A stretch of 64,000 nucleotides of DNA from a halophilic archaeon (GTDB lineage: Archaea; Halobacteriota; Halobacteria; Halobacteriales; Haladaptataceae), in contig QNGA01000002.1 of assembly GCA_003298465.1 (NCBI GenBank), positions 248,001 through 312,000 of the forward strand. The letters run 5' to 3'. Below are positions 1 through 8,041 of the stretch, piece by piece. Under the pieces are notes generated by a model, which saw nothing but the letters and a program-made list of their open reading frames with translations, had not been told where the DNA came from and did not search any database. Within the stretch, counting starts at the first letter, position 1. The number at the start of each line of letters is the position of its first letter. The position numbers and the translations under genes are program-made.

Positions 1-99
1 GCGTCGGCGGAGGCTCCGGAGCAGGACCGCGACCCCGGCGAGCAGGGGAACGAGGGCGAACGGCGCGTCGCTGACGACGGCGCTGGTGGCTTCGAACAT
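1..99 (-). CDS. Partial hypothetical membrane protein (runs off the left edge)
   Basis: Read on the minus strand, an ATG at 99 opens a frame that stays open to the window edge. The 33 visible residues hold a hydrophobic run (FALVPLLAGVAVLL) followed by an Arg-rich stretch (RSLRRR), the usual pattern of a membrane helix with a cytoplasmic positive flank. The same frame is open upstream to a TGA near 190 but has no ATG, GTG or TTG there, so 99 is the first possible start. Codon use is GC-rich like its neighbours. The rest of the gene is outside the window and the family cannot be named. Confidence 0.4.
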   Translation of the reverse strand, partial: MFEATSAVVSDAPFALVPLLAGVAVLLRSLRRR

Positions 100-218
100 C
101 GCTCGGAATCGTTCCTCTAACTGTCCGAGAGGGTGGAGAAGGTTTCGACTCCGGGCGAGTTCGTTACCGAACCTCTGGGACGGTCACTGGACACGCCACC
201 ACCCTCGCGCCGACCGAG

Positions 219-410
219 TTAGAATATCTGTCGCGGGACGAACACGAGGAGGCCGAGAGCGAGGAAACCGATTCCCCAGTAGAACGACGGGTATGGGAGG
301 ACAGTGAGCGCGAGCGTGAGAATTCCCGAGGTGATGAGCGACCAGCCCACCGTAGTGCGATATGTCACGGTGATACCTCTCTCGCCCGTCCGTTTGAAGG
401 CGCTGGCCAC
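219..410 (-). CDS. Small two-helix membrane protein, 63 aa
   Basis: The 63-residue protein begins with a short basic segment (MASAFKRTGERG) and then has two hydrophobic helices separated by a short turn (LPYPSF). It ends VFVPRQIF. It resembles the many small haloarchaeal integral membrane proteins with no assigned function. It lies just downstream of the HalOD1 gene on the same strand with a gap of 16 nt, so the two may be co-transcribed. No motif gives a specific role. The call rests on the clean two-helix pattern and tight spacing. Confidence 0.6.
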   Translation of the reverse strand: MASAFKRTGERGITVTYRTTVGWSLITSGILTLALTVLPYPSFYWGIGFLALGLLVFVPRQIF

Positions 411-426
411 TCGACCCGAGAACCGT

Positions 427-765
427 TCAGTCGGGTTCGTAGACGAGGACGGTGTCGGTGCTTCGGACGACGACGAGGTACTCGTCGACGGTGAACCGGA
501 CTTCGACGTGGCTTCGCTTCTCCGGACTCGCCTCGACCATGTCGTCGAGAGCGTCCGTCTCGAGGTGTTCGTAGAGCGTGAGCGTCGTCTGGCCGGACAT
601 CGACTCGTCGACGTCGGCCAGAACGTCGACGACGCAGAGACTCGGCTTCTGTGCCGAGTCCATCGTGGACGATGCTGCGAGTCGGTACCGGTCTGTTACG
701 CTGGACGAGGACTGACCCGCGTCGCTTCCGAACCAGTCGGCAGTCTCGACGGCCATGGTCGCCAT
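427..765 (-). CDS. HalOD1 output-domain protein, 112 aa
   Basis: After a low-complexity N-terminus of about 35 residues, the protein has the HalOD1 pattern: a helix (LCVVDVLADVDES), the conserved LTLYEHLETDALDDMVEAS block, and a C-terminal beta hairpin (VEVRFTVDEYLVVVRS, then VLVYEPD). HalOD1 is a haloarchaeal domain found alone or as the output module of signalling proteins; its biochemical role is not established. A second Met at residue 4 is an alternative start. The AT-rich block at 837-870 lies about 80 nt upstream and is the likely promoter region. It is probably co-transcribed with the small membrane protein downstream. Confidence 0.75.
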   Translation of the reverse strand: MATMAVETADWFGSDAGQSSSSVTDRYRLAASSTMDSAQKPSLCVVDVLADVDESMSGQTTLTLYEHLETDALDDMVEASPEKRSHVEVRFTVDEYLVVVRSTDTVLVYEPD

Positions 766-836
766 TGGCCACCCAGACCCTTGAGTAACGGCCCTTTACG
801 GGCGGCCAAGCCGACGCTGGAGAGTCATGACAGCCA

Positions 837-870
837 ATATATAACTATTAATATATTAATATATATTTAT
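837..870 (-). promoter_or_regulatory. AT-rich promoter/operator block with a 16-bp perfect palindrome
   Basis: This block of almost pure A/T sits in a very GC-rich context. It contains the perfect palindrome TATTAATATATTAATA at 846-861 and several possible TATA elements. It lies between the 3' end of the flavin-binding gene and the start of the HalOD1 gene (765), so it most likely serves the latter. The distance of about 80 nt to the start codon implies either a leader or that the palindrome is a regulator site above the core promoter. Confidence 0.45.
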
Positions 871-938
871 ACTGCGGGAGTGATGTTCCACGCCCGGCCG
901 CAGTCGCGACCACCGGGTCGCCGTCGACCGCGCGAGGG

Positions 939-1391
939 CTATTCCGACGTCGCGTTCACTTCCTTCCGTCCGGTGAACGTCTCCGGGTCGAGCCGGAAGT
1001 TACGGAACGTGAGTTCCTCCGGCGGTCGGTCGAACACGTCGACGAGCGGTATGTGGACGGCCCACATTCCCTGGACGGCGACCGACTCGTACGGTGCGTC
1101 CGTCACCTCCTCGAGTTCGCCGGTCGCGACGATGCTCCGCCAACCGTCGTCCGTCTCGTCGAACGTGACGAACGCTATCGGGCGGTCTACGACGGTCTCC
1201 TTGTTGCTGTCGGGCGGGAACGAGAGGCGGAAGTAGAAGTCACCGACGCCCTCGTGATACCCGTACGATACCGGTATCGTGAACGGCGGTTCGCCGGTCT
1301 CCGTCGCGAACGAGATGACACCTGTCCCACCGTTCCCCAGGAACGCGTCCCGTTCTGCCTCGCTCATCTGTACCCAACGAAGGGACCCCAT
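939..1391 (-). CDS. Pyridoxamine 5'-phosphate oxidase-family FMN-binding protein, 150 aa
   Basis: The N-terminus (MSEAERDAFLGNGGTGVISF) and the following segment (PPFTIPVSYGYHEGVGDFYFRLS) are typical of the split-barrel flavin-nucleotide-binding proteins of the pyridoxamine-phosphate-oxidase superfamily common in haloarchaea. The later AFVTFDETDDGWRSIVATG strand and the C-terminal QGMWAVHIPLVDVF block fit the same fold. Such proteins bind FMN, F420 or haem, and the substrate cannot be told from sequence. Length is normal for the family. An ATG eight codons downstream (MSEAERD) is an alternative start. It stands alone on the minus strand, with no clear operon partner. Confidence 0.8.
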   Translation of the reverse strand: MGSLRWVQMSEAERDAFLGNGGTGVISFATETGEPPFTIPVSYGYHEGVGDFYFRLSFPPDSNKETVVDRPIAFVTFDETDDGWRSIVATGELEEVTDAPYESVAVQGMWAVHIPLVDVFDRPPEELTFRNFRLDPETFTGRKEVNATSE

Positions 1392-1563
1392 GGTGAACGA
1401 GACGTCTCGGTCACGGAAAAGGGCATGTTCACATCCGTCAGTGGCGTTCGGCCGCTGATGGAGGTTCGCTTCCGCGCTGGTTCAACCGCTTTCGAAGCAC
1501 AACGAGTCGGCGGAAACGCTCCGGCGGGGGATGGAAGCGAGTCGGCGTTCGACCGGGCTCGCG

Positions 1564-3015
1564 TCAGTCGTCCGATATCGCGGCGTCCACGTCGTCCGCA
1601 CCGGCGGGACCGGGCGTCCCGCGGACGTCGCCGTCGCGCCACGTCCCGCGGCCGAACCAGAGCCACGCGATGACGGCACCGGCGACGTTCGAGACGGCGA
1701 ACGCTATCCAGATACCGCGCACGCCGAAGAGATACTGCGAGGCGACCCAGGCGACCGGCAGTCGGATGCCGGCGAGCGTGACGATGGAGATGGCCGCCGC
1801 GACGAGCGTCTTGCCCGCGCCGCGGAAGCCGCCGGTGAACGCCCGCATAATGCCGATGAAGCCGAACGAGAGCGCGACGTACCGGAGGAAGACGCTCCCC
1901 ACTTCGAGCACGTCGGCGTCGTCGGTGAACACGCCGACGATGGGCGAGGGGAAGAGGAATATGAGGAGGCCGACGGCCGCGAGGATGACGAACAGCGCCT
2001 TCGCGGCGAGGTAGTTCGCCTCGGCGGCGCGGTCGTAGTCGCCCGCGCCGATATTCTGTCCGGTCATCGTTTCGACCCCGCGGGCGACGGCGATGGCCGG
2101 CAGGAAGATGACCGAGAAGACGCGCGTGCCGATGCCGAACGCGGCGACGACGGTCGTCGGGAACAGCCCGACGATTATCATGAGCAGGTTGATGGAGAGC
2201 GCTCGCCCGGTCCCCTCGACGCTCGCGGGGACGCCGATGCGGAGTATCTTCCGCAGATAGGCGAGGTCCGGCACCATGTCCCGGGGGCGAATCTGGATAC
2301 CGCGACGACCGGAGAGCATGATGGCGACGCCGACGACCATCGCGAGCGCGCGGGAGATGACCGTCGCGATGGCCGCGCCCTCGATGCCGAGTTCCGGGAA
2401 GGCGACGGTGCCGACGGCGGGGGCGTTGCGGACGACGGTCCAGCCGTTGATGAGGAAGGGGTCGAGGACGACGTTGACGACGACCGTCCCGAACATGACG
2501 AACATCGGCGTGAGGGTGTCGCCGGCCCCGCGCATGAGCGAGATGAAGACGAAGAAGCCGAACATGAAGGGGAGTCCCAGCGCTATCACCTGCATGTAGG
2601 CCGTCGCGCCGGGAAGCACGTCGGGGGACGCGCCGAGGAACGCGAGGAACGGTCGGACGAACGGGTAGCCGAGCGCGCCGAGCAGGACGGAGCCGAGGAA
2701 CGCGAACGTCACGGTCTGGGAGGCGGCGTACTCCGCCTGCTCCGTCTCGCCCGCGCCGGTGTGCTGGGCGACGAGGACGCTCCCCGCCACCGAGAGCCCC
2801 ATTCCGAGCGAGATGAGGAGGAACACCATCGGGAACCCGAAGGAGATGGCCGCCAGCGCCTCCGTCGAGTACTGGCCCAGCCAGAAGGTGTCCGCGAGGT
2901 TGTAGGCCGTCTGCAGCAGGTTCGTGATGACGATGGGGAGGGAGAGATAGAACAGGGGCCTGGCGATGCCCCCCTCGGTGAGGTCGAGTTCCTCCTGGCC
3001 CTTGAAGAGGCTCAC
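1564..3015 (-). CDS. MATE-family multidrug efflux transporter, 483 aa
   Basis: This is an integral membrane antiporter of the multi antimicrobial extrusion family, which exports drugs or metabolites using a Na+ or H+ gradient. The protein starts MSLFKGQEELDLTEGGIARP, and the segment PLFYLSLPIVITNLLQTAYN is the family's first helix. Further MATE features include LADTFWLGQ in the first loop, GAGDTLTPM in the middle and FRGAGKTL in the second half. About 12 hydrophobic helices are visible and the length is normal. The start is GTG at 3015 and overlaps the TGA of the TetR gene (GTGA), so the pair is translationally coupled and the repressor probably controls the pump. Confidence 0.9.
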   Translation of the reverse strand: MSLFKGQEELDLTEGGIARPLFYLSLPIVITNLLQTAYNLADTFWLGQYSTEALAAISFGFPMVFLLISLGMGLSVAGSVLVAQHTGAGETEQAEYAASQTVTFAFLGSVLLGALGYPFVRPFLAFLGASPDVLPGATAYMQVIALGLPFMFGFFVFISLMRGAGDTLTPMFVMFGTVVVNVVLDPFLINGWTVVRNAPAVGTVAFPELGIEGAAIATVISRALAMVVGVAIMLSGRRGIQIRPRDMVPDLAYLRKILRIGVPASVEGTGRALSINLLMIIVGLFPTTVVAAFGIGTRVFSVIFLPAIAVARGVETMTGQNIGAGDYDRAAEANYLAAKALFVILAAVGLLIFLFPSPIVGVFTDDADVLEVGSVFLRYVALSFGFIGIMRAFTGGFRGAGKTLVAAAISIVTLAGIRLPVAWVASQYLFGVRGIWIAFAVSNVAGAVIAWLWFGRGTWRDGDVRGTPGPAGADDVDAAISDD

Positions 3016-3596
3016 GCTACCATCTCCGGCGTCGGGTCGAGCGTCCGGTCGAGGTAGCTCTCGACCAACCGCCGCGTCTCGCTGGGGTCCTCGCCGAGCG
3101 CGACTTCGCGAGTGTGAGCGCCGTTGATGGCGGTCACGACGAAGCGAGCGACGTCGTCGGGGTCGGCGTCGTCGAAGTCGCTGGCCGCGACGCCGTCCCG
3201 GACCGCGTCCGCGACGGTCTCGCGCATGCGCTCGTCCATCGCGGCCAGTCGCTCGCGGTAGGCGTCGTGGTAGGGAGCCTGGGCCTTGATCTCGAGGAGA
3301 GCGACGGGGAAGTCGCCGCGGTCGTCCTCTGTCGGGCCGAAGACGGCCTCCAGGAACGTCTGGAGGCGGTCGCGGGGGTCGGCCGTCTCGCTCGCCAGTC
3401 GGTCCTCGAAGTCGTCGAGGATGTGTTCGAGGAACGCCTGCAGCAACTTCTCCTTCGTGTCGTAGTGGTAGTGGAGGGCCGCCTTGGACTTCGAGGACTC
3501 GTCGGCGATGTCCTGCATCGTCAGGTCGGCGAAGCCGTGGTCACAGAGGGCACGGTACGTCGCCGCCATGATCTCGTCAGACGTCTCTTCGTCCAT
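3012..3596 (-). CDS. TetR/AcrR-family transcriptional repressor, 194 aa
   Basis: The N-terminal 50 residues form the TetR helix-turn-helix (EIMAATYRALCDHGFADLTM, then QDIADESSKSKAALHYHYDTKEKLL). The rest is a helical ligand-binding domain. Such repressors bind short palindromes in their own promoter and release DNA when they bind an effector, usually a substrate of the adjacent pump. The stop codon overlaps the start of the MATE transporter gene. A perfect inverted repeat, TGACTGAC-N6-GTCAGTCA, lies 10 nt before the ATG and is the obvious operator. The effector is unknown. Confidence 0.9.
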   Translation of the reverse strand: MDEETSDEIMAATYRALCDHGFADLTMQDIADESSKSKAALHYHYDTKEKLLQAFLEHILDDFEDRLASETADPRDRLQTFLEAVFGPTEDDRGDFPVALLEIKAQAPYHDAYRERLAAMDERMRETVADAVRDGVAASDFDDADPDDVARFVVTAINGAHTREVALGEDPSETRRLVESYLDRTLDPTPEMVA

Positions 3597-3605
3597 TCGT
3601 TACAG

Positions 3606-3627
3606 TGACTGACTAACTGGTCAGTCA
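3606..3627. promoter_or_regulatory. Inverted-repeat operator for the TetR regulator
   Basis: TGACTGAC (3606-3613) and GTCAGTCA (3620-3627) are exact reverse complements with a 6-nt spacer. The site ends 10 nt upstream of the regulator's ATG at 3596. In a leaderless or short-leader haloarchaeal transcript, a bound dimer here would sit over the transcription start and block it. This predicts autoregulation of the repressor-pump pair. Confidence 0.7.
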
Positions 3628-3694
3628 AGAGTCTTCGGGTTCCGGCCACCTCGGCGTTCCACGCTCGCGTCGGAAGCCGCCGGCGGGCCGGGGG

Positions 3695-5050
3695 TTAGAA
3701 CAGGAGGAACGCGGCCACGACGACGGCGGAGACGTAGACCGTGAGTCCGACGGCGTACCGCAGGAAGGTCCGCCAGTCGAAGCCGCGCACGCCGAGCACG
3801 CCCAGGAAGAGGAAGCTCAGCCAGACGTTCGACACGCCGGCGCCGGCCATCACCGCAACCACGAGGCCGTCGACGTTGGCGGCGGTCGCCGTGGCGCTCG
3901 GTCCGAGCAGCAGCCAGAGGGAACCGGGGTCGGGGACGAACACGCCGAGGACGAGGGCCGCCGCGTAGCTCGCTATCCGCGGGAATCCGGTCGACGCGAG
4001 CGCGTCGCCGACGGCTCCGGCGAGTCCGCTCTCGGTGAGGAGCGCGTAGACGCTCCCGTAGAGGAGGAACGGAACGAGGAGATGTTCGACCCACCGGGTC
4101 GAGTCAGACACCTTCTCGACGAACGCGAGCGGCCGACGCTGGACGAGCAGGCCGACCACCAGCAGCGCGAAGAGGACGCCGAGCATGGCGCGGTGGGCGC
4201 CGAGCGCCCACTGCCAGGCGATGGACACGACGCCGATAGCGCCGACGACGGCGGTGAGCCACGTCGACTGCTCGAGACGGTCGGCCGGTACCGGCTCACC
4301 GTCGATGTCGGGAGCGTAGTGGTCGAGCGTCTCGCGGACGGACGACTCGACGACGAGGTCGGACTCGTCGACGGGAGTGACGTCCTCGTCGGGGGCGAGC
4401 GCGGCCAGCGCCGGCGGCAGGGTCACGACGAGCACGCCGACGACGAACAGGTTCGCCGGGTGGAAGACGACCGTACCGAGCGGCACGACTCCGGCACCGT
4501 CGAGGAGGACGTTGATCGTGCCAGACGGGTCGGCCATCACGAGCGCGCCCGGGCTTGTCGCTCCCAGGGTGGCGGTGACCAGTGAGAGGAGCGCGGCGAC
4601 TAGCACGAGCGGATAGTGGACGTCGACGCCGCGGTCGGCGGCGCGCCGGCAGAGCGACTGGCCGACCAGGACGGCGCCGACGAACCCGAGCGCCCAGTTC
4701 ACCCAGCCGAAGACGAGCGCGAGCAGCGCGGTACCGGCGACGATGGCGCGCTGGCTCGTCGGTACCCGCGCGGCGAGCCGATCGAAGGCCGCTCCCACCG
4801 GCCGGGACTCGACGACAGTCGCGGAGAGCACCCACCAGAGGACGAGCGCCATCTGCACGGAAAGGACCCGGGTAAAGCCGGTCGAGAACAGTTCGAGCTG
4901 GACGAGGGCGTCGAGCCGCGGCGTCGTCGCCAGCAGGGCGAGGACGCCGAGCACCACCGCGAGGGCGAGCGACTCGGGGTAGTACGCGCCAAGGTGGGGG
5001 ACGAACCCCGACGGCTCGCGGTCGGCGTCCGACTGGTGGTCGGTCGCCAT
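3695..5050 (-). CDS. AtoE-type short-chain fatty acid permease, divergent paralogue, 451 aa
   Basis: This polytopic membrane protein is homologous to its upstream neighbour: both carry the DVHYPL motif after helix 5, the VFHPANL motif in mid-protein and a similar helix layout. The AtoE family carries short-chain fatty acids such as acetoacetate or butyrate. Here the family's PSGGGQW signature is replaced by VPDPGSLWLLLGPS, and the first half starts with a different helix arrangement (YYPESLALAVVLGV). The ATG at 5050 overlaps the TGA of the upstream gene by one base (TGATG), so the two are coupled. The changed signature suggests a different substrate or a partner role in a heteromer. Confidence 0.75.
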   Translation of the reverse strand: MATDHQSDADREPSGFVPHLGAYYPESLALAVVLGVLALLATTPRLDALVQLELFSTGFTRVLSVQMALVLWWVLSATVVESRPVGAAFDRLAARVPTSQRAIVAGTALLALVFGWVNWALGFVGAVLVGQSLCRRAADRGVDVHYPLVLVAALLSLVTATLGATSPGALVMADPSGTINVLLDGAGVVPLGTVVFHPANLFVVGVLVVTLPPALAALAPDEDVTPVDESDLVVESSVRETLDHYAPDIDGEPVPADRLEQSTWLTAVVGAIGVVSIAWQWALGAHRAMLGVLFALLVVGLLVQRRPLAFVEKVSDSTRWVEHLLVPFLLYGSVYALLTESGLAGAVGDALASTGFPRIASYAAALVLGVFVPDPGSLWLLLGPSATATAANVDGLVVAVMAGAGVSNVWLSFLFLGVLGVRGFDWRTFLRYAVGLTVYVSAVVVAAFLLF

Positions 5051-6465
5051 CAGAGCATCACCCCCATGAGGAGCGTCCCGACGGAGAGGACGAGACCGCT
5101 GAACACGAACAGGACGGCCGTGTACCCCATCATGTCGCGGATGGAGAGGCCGGCGATGCCGAGGACCGGAATCGCCCAGAACGGCTGGATCATGTTCGTC
5201 CACTGGTCGCCCATGCCGAACGCGACGACGAGCAGGTTCATCTCGGCGCCGGGAATCTGCTGGGTGGCGTTCACCATCACCTGTCCGGTGACGACCCACT
5301 GGCCTCCCCCGGAGGGGACAAAGAAGTTGACGATGCCGGCGGCGAGAAACGCGAAGAAGTACCAGGTGGTTTCGGTGGCGTACTGGGCGAAGGTCTGGGC
5401 GATGAGTTCGGCCAGCCCCGACCACGCCATGATTCCCATGATGCCGCCGTAGAGCTGGAACTGGACCAGTATCTGGCTCGCGCCTTCGACGGCCTCCTTC
5501 AGCACGTCGACGTAACTGCGGAGCGTCACGTGGAAGAGCAGTCCCAGCGCGAACAGCGCCGCGATGAACGTGTTCAGGGTGAACACCTGCATGAACGGGT
5601 TCGTCGTGAAGAGGTACGCGAGGTAGCCGCCGACGAGCAGTCCCGTTCCCGCGCCGAGAAGCGGCGTTCCGAGGAGACGCTCTTTCACCGCGCTCGTCCG
5701 GTCGTGGTTCGTTCGCTCGGCGAACCCGCCGTCGGCCATCGGCGTTCCCGCGTTCTCGAGGCGCGACCGCGGGACGGTGATGATGTCCTCGCGGTCGTCG
5801 GGCGACATCATCGGCATCACGAGTACCGTCGTCAGGGCGACGGCGGCGACGATCAGCAGGTTCGCCGGATGGAAGATGGTCTGGGACACGGGGACGACGC
5901 CCATCTCGGACGCGAGGAAGTGGCCCTCGGTCGCGACGAGCAACGGCGCGGCCGCGGAGAGACCCTGGTGCCACGGGAGCAGACCGGCGTAGCCGGCCGC
6001 CACGAGGAGGGGATAGTGAACGTCGACGCCCTTCTTGTCCATCTCGATGCCGAGATCCCGGGCGAAGATGGCACTGCCGATGAGGACGACGCCCCAGTGG
6101 AAGAGGCCGAGCAACTGGCCCACGACCGCAGTGGCGAAGATGGCCTGCGACTGCGTCTCGGGGACGTCGGCGATACGGCCGAGCACGCGCTTCACCGGCG
6201 GCGAATCGGCGAGTGCCCATCCCGTTATCAGCGCCAGCGAGGACTGCATCGAGAACTTGAGCACGAACCAGAACCCGTCCGACCAGTGGCGCGCGACGTC
6301 GGCCGGTCCCTTCGGGGTCAGCCCGACGGCGAGCAGCATCGTCGCCAGCGTCAACAGCAACGCGAAGATGAACGCGTCGGGGAGATATCGTTTGACGACT
6401 CGACTCATCGCGTCGCCCAACCTGGTGAAGAACCGCGAAACGGCGGTTTCGCTCTCGACCGACAT
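5050..6465 (-). CDS. AtoE-family short-chain fatty acid transporter, 471 aa
   Basis: The protein has the full AtoE (TIGR00366-type) pattern: the N-terminal FTRLGDAMSRVVKRYLPDAF segment, SDGFWFVLKFSMQSSLALITG, GLLPWHQGLSAAAPL, and the signature FFVPSGGGQWVVTGQVM. The family imports short-chain fatty acids across the cytoplasmic membrane. Length is normal. It is the first gene of a two-gene unit with a divergent paralogue immediately downstream. The nearby FAD-dependent oxidase on the same strand is 119 nt upstream and probably separate. No binding site for a regulator is evident. Confidence 0.88.
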   Translation of the reverse strand: MSVESETAVSRFFTRLGDAMSRVVKRYLPDAFIFALLLTLATMLLAVGLTPKGPADVARHWSDGFWFVLKFSMQSSLALITGWALADSPPVKRVLGRIADVPETQSQAIFATAVVGQLLGLFHWGVVLIGSAIFARDLGIEMDKKGVDVHYPLLVAAGYAGLLPWHQGLSAAAPLLVATEGHFLASEMGVVPVSQTIFHPANLLIVAAVALTTVLVMPMMSPDDREDIITVPRSRLENAGTPMADGGFAERTNHDRTSAVKERLLGTPLLGAGTGLLVGGYLAYLFTTNPFMQVFTLNTFIAALFALGLLFHVTLRSYVDVLKEAVEGASQILVQFQLYGGIMGIMAWSGLAELIAQTFAQYATETTWYFFAFLAAGIVNFFVPSGGGQWVVTGQVMVNATQQIPGAEMNLLVVAFGMGDQWTNMIQPFWAIPVLGIAGLSIRDMMGYTAVLFVFSGLVLSVGTLLMGVML

Positions 6466-6584
6466 TAGTACAACTCGTGGTTCGCAGTTTGCTCACGCGA
6501 GATGGAAAAGCGCAGGGGCCGCGGACGACGAGAGGCGTCGACACGGTCTCCCTCTGCTCGCGAGCGCAGTCTGGGCGAGACGGA

Positions 6585-7730
6585 TCAGTCGAACCGACCG
6601 ACGCCGAACCGAGACGGGATTTCGGGGGCGTCGCCCGCGACGGCCCGCGCGACCAGTTTCCCGGAGTAGGGGCCGAGTTGCAGACCGGTCGCGCCGTGGC
6701 CGGTCGCGACGTACGCCCCCTCGACGCCGGGAACCCCGCCGAGGATGGGAAGCCGGTCCTCGGAGACGGGACGCAACCCGACGCGGATCTCCTCGACGGC
6801 GGCGTCGGCCAGTCCGGGCGCGACGCGGAGACACTCGTCCAGGACCTCGCGGACCCCGCCGGCAGTGGTGTGCGGTGCGAACCCGGCCCCCGTCTCGCGG
6901 GTGGCACCGGCGGCGACGCGGCCGTCGGGCCACGGCACGAGGTAGTGCTCGTGGAACGCGCTCACGATAGGCCACTCGCCGGCGTCGGACGCGCGGTCCC
7001 CGTCCACGTCGAGGTCGAGGTGTGCGATCTGGCCGCGCTGTGGTTCGACCGGGAGCCGGACGCCGAGCTGGTCGCCGAACGCCCGAGACCAGGCCCCGCC
7101 GGCGACGACGACGCTCGCGGTTTCGACCGTCGTCCCGTCCGCGACGACGCCCGTTATCGCTCCGTCGTCGATCCGGAGTCGTTCGGCGGTGGCGCGTTCC
7201 ACGGTCAACCCGTGGGCAGTCCCCGCTCGGCGGAGGGCGGCAGCGAGCTTCTTCCCGTCGACGCGGGCGGCGTCCTCGTAGTAGGCCGCGCGTTCGACGT
7301 CCGCGAGCGGCGGGAATCGTGCTCGGGCGTCGGCCGGCGATATCACGGCGTACGACCCTGGTTCCGGTCGGTTCATCGTCGACTGGCGCGTCTCGACTCG
7401 CTCCACTGCGTCGTCGAACGCGTCGACCTCGGCGTCGTCGACGGCGACGCTCAACAGGCCACATCGGTCGTAGCCGGGGTCGCCGTCCTGTTTGTCGACC
7501 AGCGCGTCGACGAGCGCCGGGTAGTAGTCGACGGCCTCGGTCGCGAACGCGAACCACGCGTCCGACCCGGTTCGACTGCTCGTCGCCGGGGAGAGGATGC
7601 CCGCGCCGGCGTCGGTCGCACGGCCCTCGTCCGCCCGGTCGACCAGCAGCGTCTCGACGCCGTCGCGCGCCAGGTGGTACGCGACCGACGACCCCACGAT
7701 ACCGCCGCCGACGACGACTGTCTCGTACAT
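6585..7730 (-). CDS. FAD-dependent glycine/D-amino-acid oxidase (DAO family), 381 aa
   Basis: The N-terminus ETVVVGGGIVGSSVAYHLAR is a Rossmann dinucleotide-binding motif (GxGxxGxxxA) for FAD, and the C-terminal ATGHGATGLQLGPYSGKLVA block is the second FAD contact of the DAO family. The middle (GGAWSRAFGDQLGVRLPVEP QRGQ) is also typical. The enzyme should oxidise an amino or imino acid to the oxo acid; the substrate cannot be told. Two of the 17-bp palindromes attributed to the IclR regulator lie 190-307 bp upstream of its start, so it may be co-regulated with the galactoside locus, though that is inference. Confidence 0.85.
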   Translation of the reverse strand: MYETVVVGGGIVGSSVAYHLARDGVETLLVDRADEGRATDAGAGILSPATSSRTGSDAWFAFATEAVDYYPALVDALVDKQDGDPGYDRCGLLSVAVDDAEVDAFDDAVERVETRQSTMNRPEPGSYAVISPADARARFPPLADVERAAYYEDAARVDGKKLAAALRRAGTAHGLTVERATAERLRIDDGAITGVVADGTTVETASVVVAGGAWSRAFGDQLGVRLPVEPQRGQIAHLDLDVDGDRASDAGEWPIVSAFHEHYLVPWPDGRVAAGATRETGAGFAPHTTAGGVREVLDECLRVAPGLADAAVEEIRVGLRPVSEDRLPILGGVPGVEGAYVATGHGATGLQLGPYSGKLVARAVAGDAPEIPSRFGVGRFD

Positions 7731-7919
7731 CTACTTGGGTCGTCGTAGCCGCGGGAGACCCATAGTTCCACGGTCGGGCGTCCGGACCGGCGGGGGTCGA
7801 TCGCGTCCCGAGCGCCGCACGCCCCTCGGATTCGCCGAGAGCGGCGTTCCGGGCCGACGTCTCCCCGTTCGCGAGGTTAGGATTCGATACCGACCCGGGC
7901 GGTTTCGCCTACACCGGCC

Positions 7920-7936
7920 GTTCGCCTTCGGTGAAC
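7920..7936. promoter_or_regulatory. IclR-type palindrome, copy 1
   Basis: The sequence GTTCGCCTTCGGTGAAC has outer arms GTTC/GAAC, with one mismatch relative to the consensus GTTCA-N7-TGAAC. It is the weakest of the four copies and lies upstream of the FAD oxidase gene. Confidence 0.5.
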
Positions 7937-8020
7937 GTATTCGGTGTCCAACTCGAACGCACCGGCGAGCCAGAGCTGAGAAGGCCGCTTCCGACCGCTG
8001 ACATCGCCATTTCCACGGTC

Positions 8021-8037
8021 GTTCACTGTCGGTGAAC
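8021..8037. promoter_or_regulatory. IclR-type palindrome, copy 2
   Basis: The sequence GTTCACTGTCGGTGAAC has perfect five-base arms (GTTCA/TGAAC) and a 7-nt centre. It lies immediately 3' of the iclR gene and upstream of the FAD oxidase gene. Confidence 0.6.
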
Positions 8038-8041
8038 GTCG

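Larger units (their letters stand above)
7731..8041. other. 311-bp intergenic region with two IclR-type palindromes
   Basis: No convincing gene was found here. The region holds two of four copies of a 17-bp inverted repeat, at 7920-7936 and 8021-8037. Their centres are 101 bp apart, close to a whole number of helical turns. The second copy ends four bases before the iclR stop codon. Reading frames crossing this stretch lack codon bias. Confidence 0.6.

Noticed and set aside
953..977. GTTCAC-N13-GTGAAC repeat inside the PPOX gene as a fifth IclR site
   Set aside because: The spacing differs from the 17-bp palindromes and it lies within coding sequence away from the locus.
1531..3057. Plus-strand frame of 508 codons opposite the MATE gene
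   Set aside because: Glu/Arg/Asp-rich antisense frame without helices or motifs; the minus strand encodes an obvious MATE transporter.
5051..6907. N-terminal extension of the second AtoE gene into a 1070-codon frame
   Set aside because: The added 620 codons overlap the first AtoE gene in another frame and are Arg/Pro-rich. The true start is the ATG at 5050, which overlaps the upstream stop.
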